A stretch of DNA of 15,532 nucleotides from an uncultured Methanobrevibacter sp. (GCA_902795935.1 CADBMS010000132.1:1-15532); one strand, 5' to 3'. Shown: positions 7,338-14,432, numbered from the stretch's first letter. A program made the numbers and translations. Notes: a model not told the origin generated them from the letters alone.

Positions 7338-7370
7338 AAAGATAATTTTTAAATAAAATGTGATGATGTT

Positions 7371-8381
7371 ATGTCTTCTGTAATATGGTATTTGTATGAA
7401 TTTGCTAAAAAAGCATGGATAGATAAATTCACAACTGCAAAGTCTGAAAAAGAGATAATGGATAAACCAGACAGATTTAGGGATTTTCCACAAGTTACTA
7501 AAGAAAATTGTATAAGTTGTGGGGCATGTACAGCTGCATGTCCAACTCCTAGTGCAATTAAATTAATAAGAAATACAGATGCCACTATTAACGAAATTTT
7601 AACTTTTCCAGAAATAGATAATTCTATATGTATACGTTGTGGTTTTTGTTCCGAAGTTTGCCCATCAATCCCTAAAACAATCACTTGTGGAGAAAACCAT
7701 GAAATAACAGAAGAATTTCAAATAATTCCAACAGAAATTAAATACGTAATTGATGATTATTTATGTATTCGGTGTAAAAAATGCACTAAAGTTTGTCCAG
7801 TAGATGCTATTGAAGAACAAGATAATAAATTACGTATAAATCAAAAAAAATGTATCAATTGTGGTAAATGTACAAAAGTTTGTCCAGTTAAAGGTTCACT
7901 AAAAATAATATATGTAAATAATGTTGAAGAACAAAAACAAGTTATTAAATTAATAACTAATACTTTAGAATCTGTTGTTGAAGAAAATGAATATCAATTC
8001 AAAGATTTGGATAAAAACTCAATATTTAGGATGCAAATTCCAATAAAACCACTAAAAGATAAATGTCTTGAAATAATAAATATGGAAGATTTAGTTCAAG
8101 ATTTACTTGAAAAAATGATTGATAGGCTTAATTTGAGAGTTATTACTTGGGATATGGATAAATGTAATAATTGCAGGTTATGTGTAGCTGAATGTCCTTC
8201 TTCAGCAATTACTTATAATAAAAATGATGGGGTTCAAAGGGATATTGATAAATGTTTGAGATGTAGTATTTGTTATCAAACTTGTCCTTTTTATGTTGTT
8301 AAATTTTATAATGTTAGATTTTTAATAGAGGATGATGTTATTTTAATTACAGTACAATCTTCTCAGTTATCTAGAAGTTAA
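7371..8381 (+). CDS. ehaP: Polyferredoxin EhaP, six [4Fe-4S] motifs
   Basis: A 336-residue cytoplasmic electron-transfer protein with six CxxCxxCxxxCP motifs beginning at Cys47, Cys87, Cys132, Cys161, Cys265 and Cys295. They are arranged as three ferredoxin-like pairs. Six clusters agree with what is described for EhaP. It probably carries electrons between EhaN and ferredoxin, or the formylmethanofuran dehydrogenase system. A cysteine-poor stretch of about 90 residues (172-264, one Cys) separates pair two from pair three and contains the helical MEDLVQDLLEKMIDRL (238-253). The N-terminus (1-40) is cluster-free and may dock the protein to the complex. A TGTGATG-type site precedes the start at 7371. 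Confidence 0.92.
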   Translation: MSSVIWYLYEFAKKAWIDKFTTAKSEKEIMDKPDRFRDFPQVTKENCISCGACTAACPTPSAIKLIRNTDATINEILTFPEIDNSICIRCGFCSEVCPSIPKTITCGENHEITEEFQIIPTEIKYVIDDYLCIRCKKCTKVCPVDAIEEQDNKLRINQKKCINCGKCTKVCPVKGSLKIIYVNNVEEQKQVIKLITNTLESVVEENEYQFKDLDKNSIFRMQIPIKPLKDKCLEIINMEDLVQDLLEKMIDRLNLRVITWDMDKCNNCRLCVAECPSSAITYNKNDGVQRDIDKCLRCSICYQTCPFYVVKFYNVRFLIEDDVILITVQSSQLSRS

Positions 8382-8383
8382 TT

Positions 8384-8393
8384 AGGAGTTGAT
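8384..8393 (+). promoter_or_regulatory. Shine-Dalgarno sequence overlapping the ehaQ TTG
   Basis: AGGAGTTGAT matches the archaeal anti-16S complement AGGAGGTGAT at nine of ten positions, but it covers the only near-upstream canonical start codon (TTG 8389). Normal spacing of 6 to 9 bp after AGGAG would put the start at ATT 8395 or ATT 8398. This is direct sequence reading; the choice of start is inference. Confidence 0.55.
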
Positions 8394-9729
8394 TATTATT
8401 TCTATAACAGACAATGTATACAAACCACTTAGAGAAGTTGAAGTGGAATATGAAATTGATAATAGTAAATGTAAAGTCTGTAAAAATAAACCTTGTATTG
8501 ATTCCTGTCCAATTAATGCAATACATCAACAAAAAAAACCTTTTAATTTAATTAAATTAGATGAAAATTGTTTTGGTTGTTATATCTGTAGGGATGCATG
8601 TCCATATGATGCAATAAATATAAAAACTAAGTTTTCAGAACCAGTACAAGAAAATATACCAAACATTAATCATAAAATTTGCAGAATATGTGGAGCTTGT
8701 GTTGCAGCTTGTAGAACTGGTGCAATTAAAATAGTGGCATCTGGTAATGAAGAACCTCATAATGTTATTGATGAAAATATATGTGTTAAATGTGGGTACT
8801 GTGCAAGAGCATGCCCAACTGAAGCAATTAAGTATGGAAAAATTTTACCACAATCCGTTGTAGGTGGAAAAGCAATAAATATTAATCAAAAAAAATGCAT
8901 TGGTTGTATGACTTGTACAAGGATATGTCCATCTAAAGGAGCAATACTAATTAGTAAAAAAAATAAATTACCATATATTAATCCTTCTTATTGTGCTAGA
9001 TGTGAAGAATGTATGAATTCTTGTCCATCAGCAGCTATTAAATACTCTTCAAGGAAAAGAGCATATAATCAATTTTCTAAAATGAAAACAACAGAATTAG
9101 CATTTGAAATTACAGAAAAAGAATCTGAAAAATTAGCATCAGAGATTTTTATCTTAGATGACATACTACAAGATATATTAAATACTACTGAGATTGAAAA
9201 TGATGCTGAAATTGATGTAACAAATAAAATTAATCAAAACATTAATTTATTATTAACTAATGATTTGCAAATTCAAGATTTTAATGAGATTACTGATAAT
9301 CTACCTTCAAAATCAGAAATTTTTGTAATAGAAAATGATTGTATTGGGTGTGGGGCATGTATTGATATTTGTCCAGCAGAGTGTATTAATTTAAAAATGC
9401 CATCACCTGTTGCTATAAATGATAATTGTGTCAATTGTGGTTTATGTGTTCCAATATGTCCTATGAATGCCATTATATTAGAGAAAATATACTTTAAATT
9501 GTCTGAAGATAAGGTTTTATTAAGAAAAACTCAAGTTTTAGGAGATAATCCTATTGAAATAGAGATTGATAATGTTATATGTCAATCTTGTGGTGTTTGT
9601 GTTAATAACTGTCCAGTTAATGCATTATCATTAAAAGATAATAAAATCTATAAAAATGATGAAAAATGTATTGGTTGCAACAAAGGAGTCATGATTTGCC
9701 CAACTAATGCTATTAAATTTAAAATCTAA
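8389..9729 (+). CDS. ehaQ: Polyferredoxin EhaQ, nine complete plus one degenerate [4Fe-4S] motifs
   Basis: A 446-residue polyferredoxin. Cluster motifs start at Cys28 (variant CxxCx4CxxxC), Cys61, Cys98, Cys132, Cys170, Cys202, Cys318, Cys347, Cys398 and Cys427. The last reads CIGCNKGVMICP, with Gly433 where the third cysteine is expected. Nine motifs are therefore complete and one has three ligands. A 105-residue acidic, helical insert (213-317) divides clusters 1-6 from 7-10 and contains LDDILQDIL (256-264). The protein is expected to relay electrons for Eha. The annotated TTG start at 8389 lies inside the Shine-Dalgarno-like AGGAGTTGAT (8384-8393). The true start may be an ATT at 8395 or 8398, or GTG 8443; an in-frame stop at 8383 rules out extension. 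Confidence 0.9.
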   Translation: MIIISITDNVYKPLREVEVEYEIDNSKCKVCKNKPCIDSCPINAIHQQKKPFNLIKLDENCFGCYICRDACPYDAINIKTKFSEPVQENIPNINHKICRICGACVAACRTGAIKIVASGNEEPHNVIDENICVKCGYCARACPTEAIKYGKILPQSVVGGKAININQKKCIGCMTCTRICPSKGAILISKKNKLPYINPSYCARCEECMNSCPSAAIKYSSRKRAYNQFSKMKTTELAFEITEKESEKLASEIFILDDILQDILNTTEIENDAEIDVTNKINQNINLLLTNDLQIQDFNEITDNLPSKSEIFVIENDCIGCGACIDICPAECINLKMPSPVAINDNCVNCGLCVPICPMNAIILEKIYFKLSEDKVLLRKTQVLGDNPIEIEIDNVICQSCGVCVNNCPVNALSLKDNKIYKNDEKCIGCNKGVMICPTNAIKFKI

Positions 9730-9757
9730 TTAATATATTTTTAAATGGAGGTTTAAT

Positions 9758-10792
9758 TTGCAAAATAAATTATTTGTAACAGATTGTGAAGGGCCACTTA
9801 CTATTAATGATAATGCTTATGAGTTATCTAAAGAATTTATTCCAGATGGAGATAAATTATTTGAAATAATAAGTAATTATGATGATATATTAGCAGATGA
9901 AATTAAAAAAGAAAATTATAATGCTGGAACAACATTAAAATTTATTATCCCGTTTTTACTAGCATATGGTGTTGATAATCAAAAAAGCAAAGACTTTGCT
10001 AAAAAAACATTAAAAATTGTTAAAGAATCTAATTTTTTATTATCTAGAGCTCTCAATAATATTAACTCTTATATAATAAGTACAAGTTATGAACAATACA
10101 TTGAATCATTATGTGATTTAATGAACTTTCCACTAAAAAATACTTTTTATACAAAAGTAGATTTAGATTCTTTTAATTTAACTACTGAAGAATCTGAAAA
10201 AATTAAAAAATTAAAAGATAAAATAATTTCTGCTGACTTTGACATGATAGATAATATTTTCACTAATGAAATACCTTCTATGAATATTGGTAAACAAATT
10301 GAAACTATTTCTACTGTTGGTGGTAGTGGTAAACAATTAGCTCTTTTAGAAATTATCAAGAAAAACAAAACAACTCCAAATAATGTAATGTATGTTGGGG
10401 ATAGTATAACTGATGTTGAACCATTAAAATATATTAAAGAAAATAATGGTCTTTCAGTATCATTTAATGGTAATGAATTTGCCCTAAAAGCAGCAGACAT
10501 TGCAATTATAGCAGATAATACATCATCCACTTTATTATTATTAGATTTATATTTCAGATTTAACACAGATTATGTTAAACAATTTGTGGATGGATTTAAT
10601 ATTGATGTTGAAAGAACTCTAAATGAGTTTAAATGTAATTTAGAAGTTTTAAACAACTTTAAAGAAATATATAAAAAAAAAGAATTACCTCTTATTCAAA
10701 GAATAACTGATGATAATATTGATGAACTCATAAAAAAAAGTTTAAAAACTCGTAAAATGATTAGAGGAGAATCTATAGCAAATTTAGGGTAA
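9758..10792 (+). CDS. ehaR: EhaR, HAD-like hydrolase protein of the Eha operon
   Basis: A 344-residue soluble protein of the HAD superfamily. Motif I is FVTDCEGPLT (6-15) with Asp9 as candidate nucleophile but Glu11 where phosphatases have the second Asp. Motif II may be IISTS with Thr109, motif III Lys192 in GSGKQLA, and motif IV is YVGDSITDVEPL (212-223; Asp215, Asp219). It may be a phosphatase of unknown substrate, or a non-catalytic or altered relative. Eha operons of Methanobacteriales carry this gene although it is not a hydrogenase subunit by sequence. The start is a TTG with a good GGAGG site (9747-9751) 6 bp upstream. The stop overlaps the next ATG (TAATG). Confidence 0.8.
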   Translation: MQNKLFVTDCEGPLTINDNAYELSKEFIPDGDKLFEIISNYDDILADEIKKENYNAGTTLKFIIPFLLAYGVDNQKSKDFAKKTLKIVKESNFLLSRALNNINSYIISTSYEQYIESLCDLMNFPLKNTFYTKVDLDSFNLTTEESEKIKKLKDKIISADFDMIDNIFTNEIPSMNIGKQIETISTVGGSGKQLALLEIIKKNKTTPNNVMYVGDSITDVEPLKYIKENNGLSVSFNGNEFALKAADIAIIADNTSSTLLLLDLYFRFNTDYVKQFVDGFNIDVERTLNEFKCNLEVLNNFKEIYKKKELPLIQRITDDNIDELIKKSLKTRKMIRGESIANLG

Positions 10793-10800
10793 TGATATTT

Positions 10801-11691
10801 ATGGAAATTAATAATGTTCCTATAGATGATACATTTTGTGAAATATTTGATGGTAAATGTGTGCGAACAATTATAACTGCAGATCATGATGAAATTATAA
10901 AAAGAGCAGCATATGATTCTACATCAACGCCGAGTGCAGTTATTGGTCGTTTAGAAAGTGGTATTGAATCATTTATAGGTGCTGATAAAACTCCTGATGG
11001 TCGTAAAGGTGTGATTACTCAATATTGGTTTGCGTTAGATGATTTAGAAAAATTTGAATTAGAATTGTCATATCGTATACGTCAAGATATTCTTGTTAAA
11101 CCATTCACTAGTGTGTTCAATGCAACACCTAATCCTAATGGCTTTATTGGAATGATGAAACAAGTGGGACATTGTGGAGATGGTTTTGAATGGGAATTAA
11201 ATGAGTATGGTAGAGATATGATTAATGTTCCTATTGCAGTTCCAGACTTTAAAATCGAATCTAGTCTAGCTTACCAAAATGGTTTTATGGGTGCTAATTT
11301 TTGGTATATGTGTCAAACAAAAGATGCAGTTATTGAAGCTGGTAAGAGGGCATTAGATGCATTATCCTCAGTTGAAGGAGTTATTGCTCCATTTGATATT
11401 TGTTCAGCTGCATCAAAAGTTGAAACAAATTACCCTTGGATTGGTCCAACAACTAATCATCCTTATTGTCCTTCATTAAAACATCAACTTAAAAATGAAT
11501 CTAGGGTTCCTAAAAATGTTAATTATATTCCTGAAATTGTTATAAATGGTCTTACAATTGATAATATTAAAGAGGCAATGAAAATTGCAATAACTGAAGT
11601 TTGTAATGTAGATGGAGTATCTAAAATATCTGCAGGAAATTATAATGGTAATCTTGGAGATTACACCCTAAACTTACAAAATTTATTCTAA
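10801..11691 (+). CDS. ftr: Formylmethanofuran:tetrahydromethanopterin formyltransferase paralogue (FtrII/EhaS type)
   Basis: A 296-residue homologue of Ftr, which moves the formyl group from formylmethanofuran to tetrahydromethanopterin, the second step of CO2 reduction to methane. Family features are the N-terminal MEINNVPIDDTFCE, KTPDGRKGV in the first third, EIVINGLTIDNIKEAM and KISAGNYNGNLGDY near the end. Length matches Ftr (about 297). The rest diverges clearly from the canonical enzyme, so it is probably the second, operon-borne Ftr known from Methanothermobacter, whose activity is uncertain. ATG 10801 is preferred because family members begin MEIN; an in-frame ATG at 10792 overlaps the ehaR stop and would add three residues. 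Confidence 0.85.
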   Translation: MEINNVPIDDTFCEIFDGKCVRTIITADHDEIIKRAAYDSTSTPSAVIGRLESGIESFIGADKTPDGRKGVITQYWFALDDLEKFELELSYRIRQDILVKPFTSVFNATPNPNGFIGMMKQVGHCGDGFEWELNEYGRDMINVPIAVPDFKIESSLAYQNGFMGANFWYMCQTKDAVIEAGKRALDALSSVEGVIAPFDICSAASKVETNYPWIGPTTNHPYCPSLKHQLKNESRVPKNVNYIPEIVINGLTIDNIKEAMKIAITEVCNVDGVSKISAGNYNGNLGDYTLNLQNLF

Positions 11692-11721
11692 AAATAATAA
11701 AAAAATGTGAGATTACAAAAT

Positions 11722-12627
11722 ATGAATATAGACATAACTGGATTTGGTGCTCTAAATGTAGATCAACTATTCTTAGTTGATAAAATAGTAACTAATGATG
11801 ATGAAAGTTTCATAAAAGATTTCACCCAAAGTTGTGGTGGATCTGCAGCAAACACATGCATAGGACTCTCTAGATTAGGTTTAAATGTATCATATATTGG
11901 TAAAATTTCAGAGGATAATGAAGGTAAAATTTTAAAAAATAATTTAATAAAAGAAAAAATAAACATAAAAAACTTAATAATATCTAATAAAGGTAGATCT
12001 GGTAAGGTAATGGGATTCGTAGATTCTAATGGTGAAAGGGCATTGTATGTTGATTCTGGAGTTAATGACACAATTAAACTTTCTGAAATAGATTTAAAAA
12101 CAATAAATAAAACTAAATTTTTACATTTAAGTTCCTTTGTTGGGGATTCATTTAAAACACAAATAGAATTAATAAATAATATTTCAAAAAAAATTAAAAT
12201 AAGTTTTGATCCAGGTATGATTTATGTTAATAAAGGCATAATCAATTTAAAAGAAATTTTATTTAATACTAATATTTTATTATTAAATTTTAATGAATTA
12301 GAATTATTATTAAATAAAAAAATAAAAAATATTGAAGATTCTTTAAGTCAATTATGGGATTTTGGTATTGAAACAATAGTAATCAAACAAGGATCAAAAG
12401 GAGTATCTGCATTTCAAGATGATAAAAAAGTTATAGTTCCAGCATTTAATGTAAATTGTATTGACACTACAGGTGCAGGTGATGCTTTTAATGCAGGATT
12501 TTTATATTCTCAATTAATGAATAAAAATTTAGAAGAATCATGCATTTTTGCAAATAAAATTGCTTCATATTCTGTTACAAAAATGGGTGCTACAACAGGA
12601 TTACCATATATTAAAGATTTAGAATAA
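11722..12627 (+). CDS. PfkB/ribokinase-family carbohydrate or nucleoside kinase (EhaT-like)
   Basis: A 301-residue soluble kinase of the PfkB family, which phosphorylates a sugar or nucleoside hydroxyl with ATP. Signature 1 is CGGSAANTCIGLSRLG (38-53). Signature 2 is DTTGAGDAFNAGF (248-260) with catalytic base Asp254 and the GAGD anion hole. An N-terminal GFGALNVDQLF (7-17) matches the family start. Length is normal. The substrate cannot be read from sequence. I recall that a ribokinase homologue closes the eha operon of Methanothermobacter, in agreement with this position. ATG 11722 is chosen; an upstream in-frame GTG at 11707 would add five residues and overlaps a GTGAG sequence that could be the ribosome binding site. 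Confidence 0.82.
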   Translation: MNIDITGFGALNVDQLFLVDKIVTNDDESFIKDFTQSCGGSAANTCIGLSRLGLNVSYIGKISEDNEGKILKNNLIKEKINIKNLIISNKGRSGKVMGFVDSNGERALYVDSGVNDTIKLSEIDLKTINKTKFLHLSSFVGDSFKTQIELINNISKKIKISFDPGMIYVNKGIINLKEILFNTNILLLNFNELELLLNKKIKNIEDSLSQLWDFGIETIVIKQGSKGVSAFQDDKKVIVPAFNVNCIDTTGAGDAFNAGFLYSQLMNKNLEESCIFANKIASYSVTKMGATTGLPYIKDLE

Positions 12628-12687
12628 AACTTAAAAAATTTAAAATTATAAAAGATTAATAATATAATAATAAATTGAGGTTCAAAG
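12628..12687 (+). promoter_or_regulatory. Intergenic gap with weak TATA-like sequence and Shine-Dalgarno
   Basis: This 60-bp AT-rich gap is among the longest between genes of the cluster. It holds TTTAAAATTATA at about 12639-12650, which could be a weak internal TATA box, and TTGAGGTT (12675-12682) as ribosome binding site 5 bp from the ATG at 12688. Whether a separate transcript starts here cannot be told from sequence. Confidence 0.3.
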
Positions 12688-13443
12688 ATGAACATAAGAT
12701 TTAAGAAAGATATTAATGATTTAAAGGCTCAAATTGCTTTAAAATTTCATGATGAAGAAGATTTAGGCAATGAAATTGAAGCTTTTTCTGTTTCAAACAG
12801 CTTTATTAATATTACTTCAAATTGTGTTCGATGTAATTTATGTGTTGAAGAGTGTCCGGTTAATGCTATTGATAAAGCAAATTCTATGAAACCTGCAAAA
12901 ATTACATCTTCATGTGTTAAATGTGATATTTGTTCTCAAACATGTCCTGTAGCATCTATTAAAGTGTTTAATGTTATTTCATCTGTTAATGATGAAGAAT
13001 TAACTTATAATGTTAAAAATATTAAGATTCCTCATAGATTTGTGAAAATGAAATCAATTAAAGTTAATTTCATGGCATGTAGTTCTTGTGGTGATTGCGT
13101 AGACTTTTGTCCAACTGGTGCAATAATCTTTGAAAAGGGTAAAACTGTAAGAATTGATGAAAAATCATGTATTGGGTGTGGCTCTTGTGTTAGTTTATGT
13201 CCTATTAATGCAATAACACTTGAACGTGATTTAGGTCCTATTATTAAAATTAAGGATTTAAAAACATATGATAATATTTGTGTGGGGTGTTTTATATGTG
13301 AAGATGTTTGCCCTACTAAATCAATTAAAATAATTGATGGAAATATTTGTTTAGATGAGGATAATTGTATATTATGTGATGTTTGTTCATCAAAATGCCC
13401 TGTTGGTGCATTAAAGCTGGAGTGTGTGAATAATGAGAGTTAA
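12688..13443 (+). CDS. Polyferredoxin with six [4Fe-4S] motifs
   Basis: A 251-residue protein with six CxxCxxCxxxCP motifs starting at Cys46, Cys76, Cys131, Cys161, Cys198 and Cys227, that is, three ferredoxin pairs. Linkers are short, unlike in EhaP and EhaQ. The N-terminus (1-40) is charged and cluster-free. It lies directly after the eha genes and overlaps a CBS-domain gene by 11 bp. I recall the same arrangement after the eha operon of Methanothermobacter (a polyferredoxin near MTH405), but cannot check it here. It probably passes electrons to or from Eha, or to a formylmethanofuran or tungsten/molybdenum enzyme. The partner is not known. Confidence 0.88.
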   Translation: MNIRFKKDINDLKAQIALKFHDEEDLGNEIEAFSVSNSFINITSNCVRCNLCVEECPVNAIDKANSMKPAKITSSCVKCDICSQTCPVASIKVFNVISSVNDEELTYNVKNIKIPHRFVKMKSIKVNFMACSSCGDCVDFCPTGAIIFEKGKTVRIDEKSCIGCGSCVSLCPINAITLERDLGPIIKIKDLKTYDNICVGCFICEDVCPTKSIKIIDGNICLDEDNCILCDVCSSKCPVGALKLECVNNES

Positions 13444-14068
13444 AGAATTGATGGATTCAAATTTTAATTATGTTTTGGCAGCTGATGATTTAATTGAAGT
13501 TTCAATAAATATGGAAAATCATAGATTTTTCACTGCACCAGTAGTAGATGATAATAAAAAATTAGTGGGGTGGATTACTTCTTTAGACATTACTAGAGGA
13601 TTACGTGAAAATGTATCCACGATTGAAGGAATTATGCACTCTACTGATGAAATTATTTCTATTAATGCTAATGAAACTGCTCGTTTAGCCGTTTTAAAAA
13701 CTTCAGAATATAAATTATTAAGTATTCCTGTGTTAAATGATGATAATCAAGTTGTTGGTGTTGTTAAATTTTCAGATATTCTTAATACATTCTCTAAATT
13801 ATATGAAATTAAGGTTTATAAAATATTCAAAGCAATGGAGAGTGAACTAAAGGGTGTTAGTTGGGATGAATTAATGGAAGCATCTGCAATTGTTACTCGT
13901 AGAAGAACTGGTAAAAAAGTAACTGCTGAACAATATGAAAATAATATTCATAATGCAACATTTGGTGAAGCTATTTGGGCTACTGGAGGTTTAGAGAAAT
14001 TTTTTGTAGGTTTAATTGCTATTGGAGAGTTAGTTTTAGCACGTAAAGTTGGAAATGCTCGTAAATGA
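13433..14068 (+). CDS. Two-CBS-domain protein with an unrecognised C-terminal domain
   Basis: A 211-residue soluble protein. Two CBS domains lie at about 1-60 (MRVKELMDSN...APVVDDNKKLVGWIT) and 65-122 (IMHSTDEIISI...SIPVLNDDNQVVGVV). They form a Bateman module that in other proteins binds AMP, ATP, SAM or NAD-type ligands. Residues about 125-211 form a further domain, with RRRTGKKVT (156-164) and a hydrophobic helix (191-204), that I do not recognise. It overlaps the polyferredoxin gene by 11 bp, so the two are probably made together, suggesting an energy- or ligand-sensing partner for electron flow. The start has only a weak TGGAG upstream. This is the last gene of the cluster. Confidence 0.82.
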   Translation: MRVKELMDSNFNYVLAADDLIEVSINMENHRFFTAPVVDDNKKLVGWITSLDITRGLRENVSTIEGIMHSTDEIISINANETARLAVLKTSEYKLLSIPVLNDDNQVVGVVKFSDILNTFSKLYEIKVYKIFKAMESELKGVSWDELMEASAIVTRRRTGKKVTAEQYENNIHNATFGEAIWATGGLEKFFVGLIAIGELVLARKVGNARK

Positions 14069-14073
14069 TATTT

Positions 14074-14097
14074 TATTTGATAATATATATTTGATAA
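14074..14097. repeat. Direct repeat of TATTTGATAA after the CBS gene
   Basis: The decamer TATTTGATAA occurs at 14074-14083 and 14088-14097, 14 bp apart, just after the stop of the CBS gene and before the next promoter. It includes T-runs and may lie in the transcription end region. No function can be given, and in this AT-rich DNA chance is possible. Confidence 0.3.
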
Positions 14098-14117
14098 CTC
14101 ATAATAAAATACAAATA

Positions 14118-14125
14118 TTTAAATA
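14118..14125 (+). promoter_or_regulatory. TATA box for the zinc-ribbon gene
   Basis: TTTAAATA (extended TTTAAATACT, 14118-14127) matches an archaeal TATA box, about 82 bp before the ATG at 14203. Transcription would begin near 14147, giving a 5' leader of roughly 55 nt. The same decamer TTTAAATACT occurs as the probable TATA element of the histidine-kinase gene at 14867-14876. Confidence 0.55.
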
Positions 14126-14149
14126 CTATTGCCAGTATAAGAAAATATA

Positions 14150-14165
14150 TTCGAACATGTACGAA
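14150..14165. promoter_or_regulatory. 16-bp near-palindromic operator, MsvR-box-like
   Basis: TTCGAACATGTACGAA equals its own reverse complement at 14 of 16 positions and has the form TTCG-N8-CGAA. From memory, the redox-sensing methanogen regulator MsvR binds TTCGTA-N4-TACGAA; this site differs from that at one position. It begins about 3 bp after the predicted transcription start, where a bound protein would block RNA polymerase. CGAACAT repeats in direct orientation at 14152 and 14162, and AACATG/CATGTT forms a second inverted repeat (14154-14159, 14172-14177). CG dinucleotides are rare in this DNA, so chance is less likely than for AT-only repeats. Confidence 0.5.
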
Positions 14166-14202
14166 CATTTGCATGTTTTATTAAAATAGAGGATGTGAAA
14201 CC

Positions 14203-14421
14203 ATGAAAAGTGAATTATTAAATCAACCTTGTCCAAAATGTGGTTGTGTAGATAAGAGAATTTCCCGTAAAAGAAATCGTGCTGGTAATGAAGATGCTTT
14301 TTATATTCCTCATATACCTGAAGGTGATGTTGGTGTAATGAAATGTTCTGAATGTGGACATATTTTCGAAGTATTTGAAGAAAGCAAAATGCCTATAGAA
14401 GTTAAAAAGAAATTAGTTTAA
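14203..14421 (+). CDS. Small zinc-ribbon protein
   Basis: A 72-residue protein with CPKCGC (10-15) and CSECG (48-52) separated by 32 residues, the four-cysteine pattern of a zinc ribbon that binds Zn2+ or, in rubredoxin-like proteins, Fe. An extra Cys15 is present. Between the pairs lies a basic SRKRNRAGNE (21-30) and a short VGVMKC strand leading to the second knuckle. It might bind nucleic acid or a protein, or be a metal/redox protein. No specific family is recognised. AGAGGATGTGA (14188-14198) is the ribosome binding site. It has its own promoter with an operator-like palindrome and stands apart from the hydrogenase genes. Confidence 0.75.
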   Translation: MKSELLNQPCPKCGCVDKRISRKRNRAGNEDAFYIPHIPEGDVGVMKCSECGHIFEVFEESKMPIEVKKKLV

Positions 14422-14432
14422 ATTTATTTTTA
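14418..14432 (+). terminator. Possible T-rich terminator after the zinc-ribbon gene
   Basis: Just after the stop codon the + strand reads AAATTTATTTTTAACG, with a T5 run at 14427-14431. Archaeal RNA polymerase commonly stops at such T-runs without a hairpin. The evidence is weak because T-runs are frequent in this region. Confidence 0.3.

Noticed and set aside
10147..10566. Open frame of 139 codons on the minus strand under ehaR.
   Set aside because: It runs opposite a gene with clear HAD motifs and is a shadow of its codon pattern; no ribosome binding site or motif is seen.
14156..14163. TGTAC as a TrpY-type (TGTACA) operator.
   Set aside because: Only five of six bases match and there is no second copy. 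The longer TTCG-N8-CGAA palindrome explains the site better.
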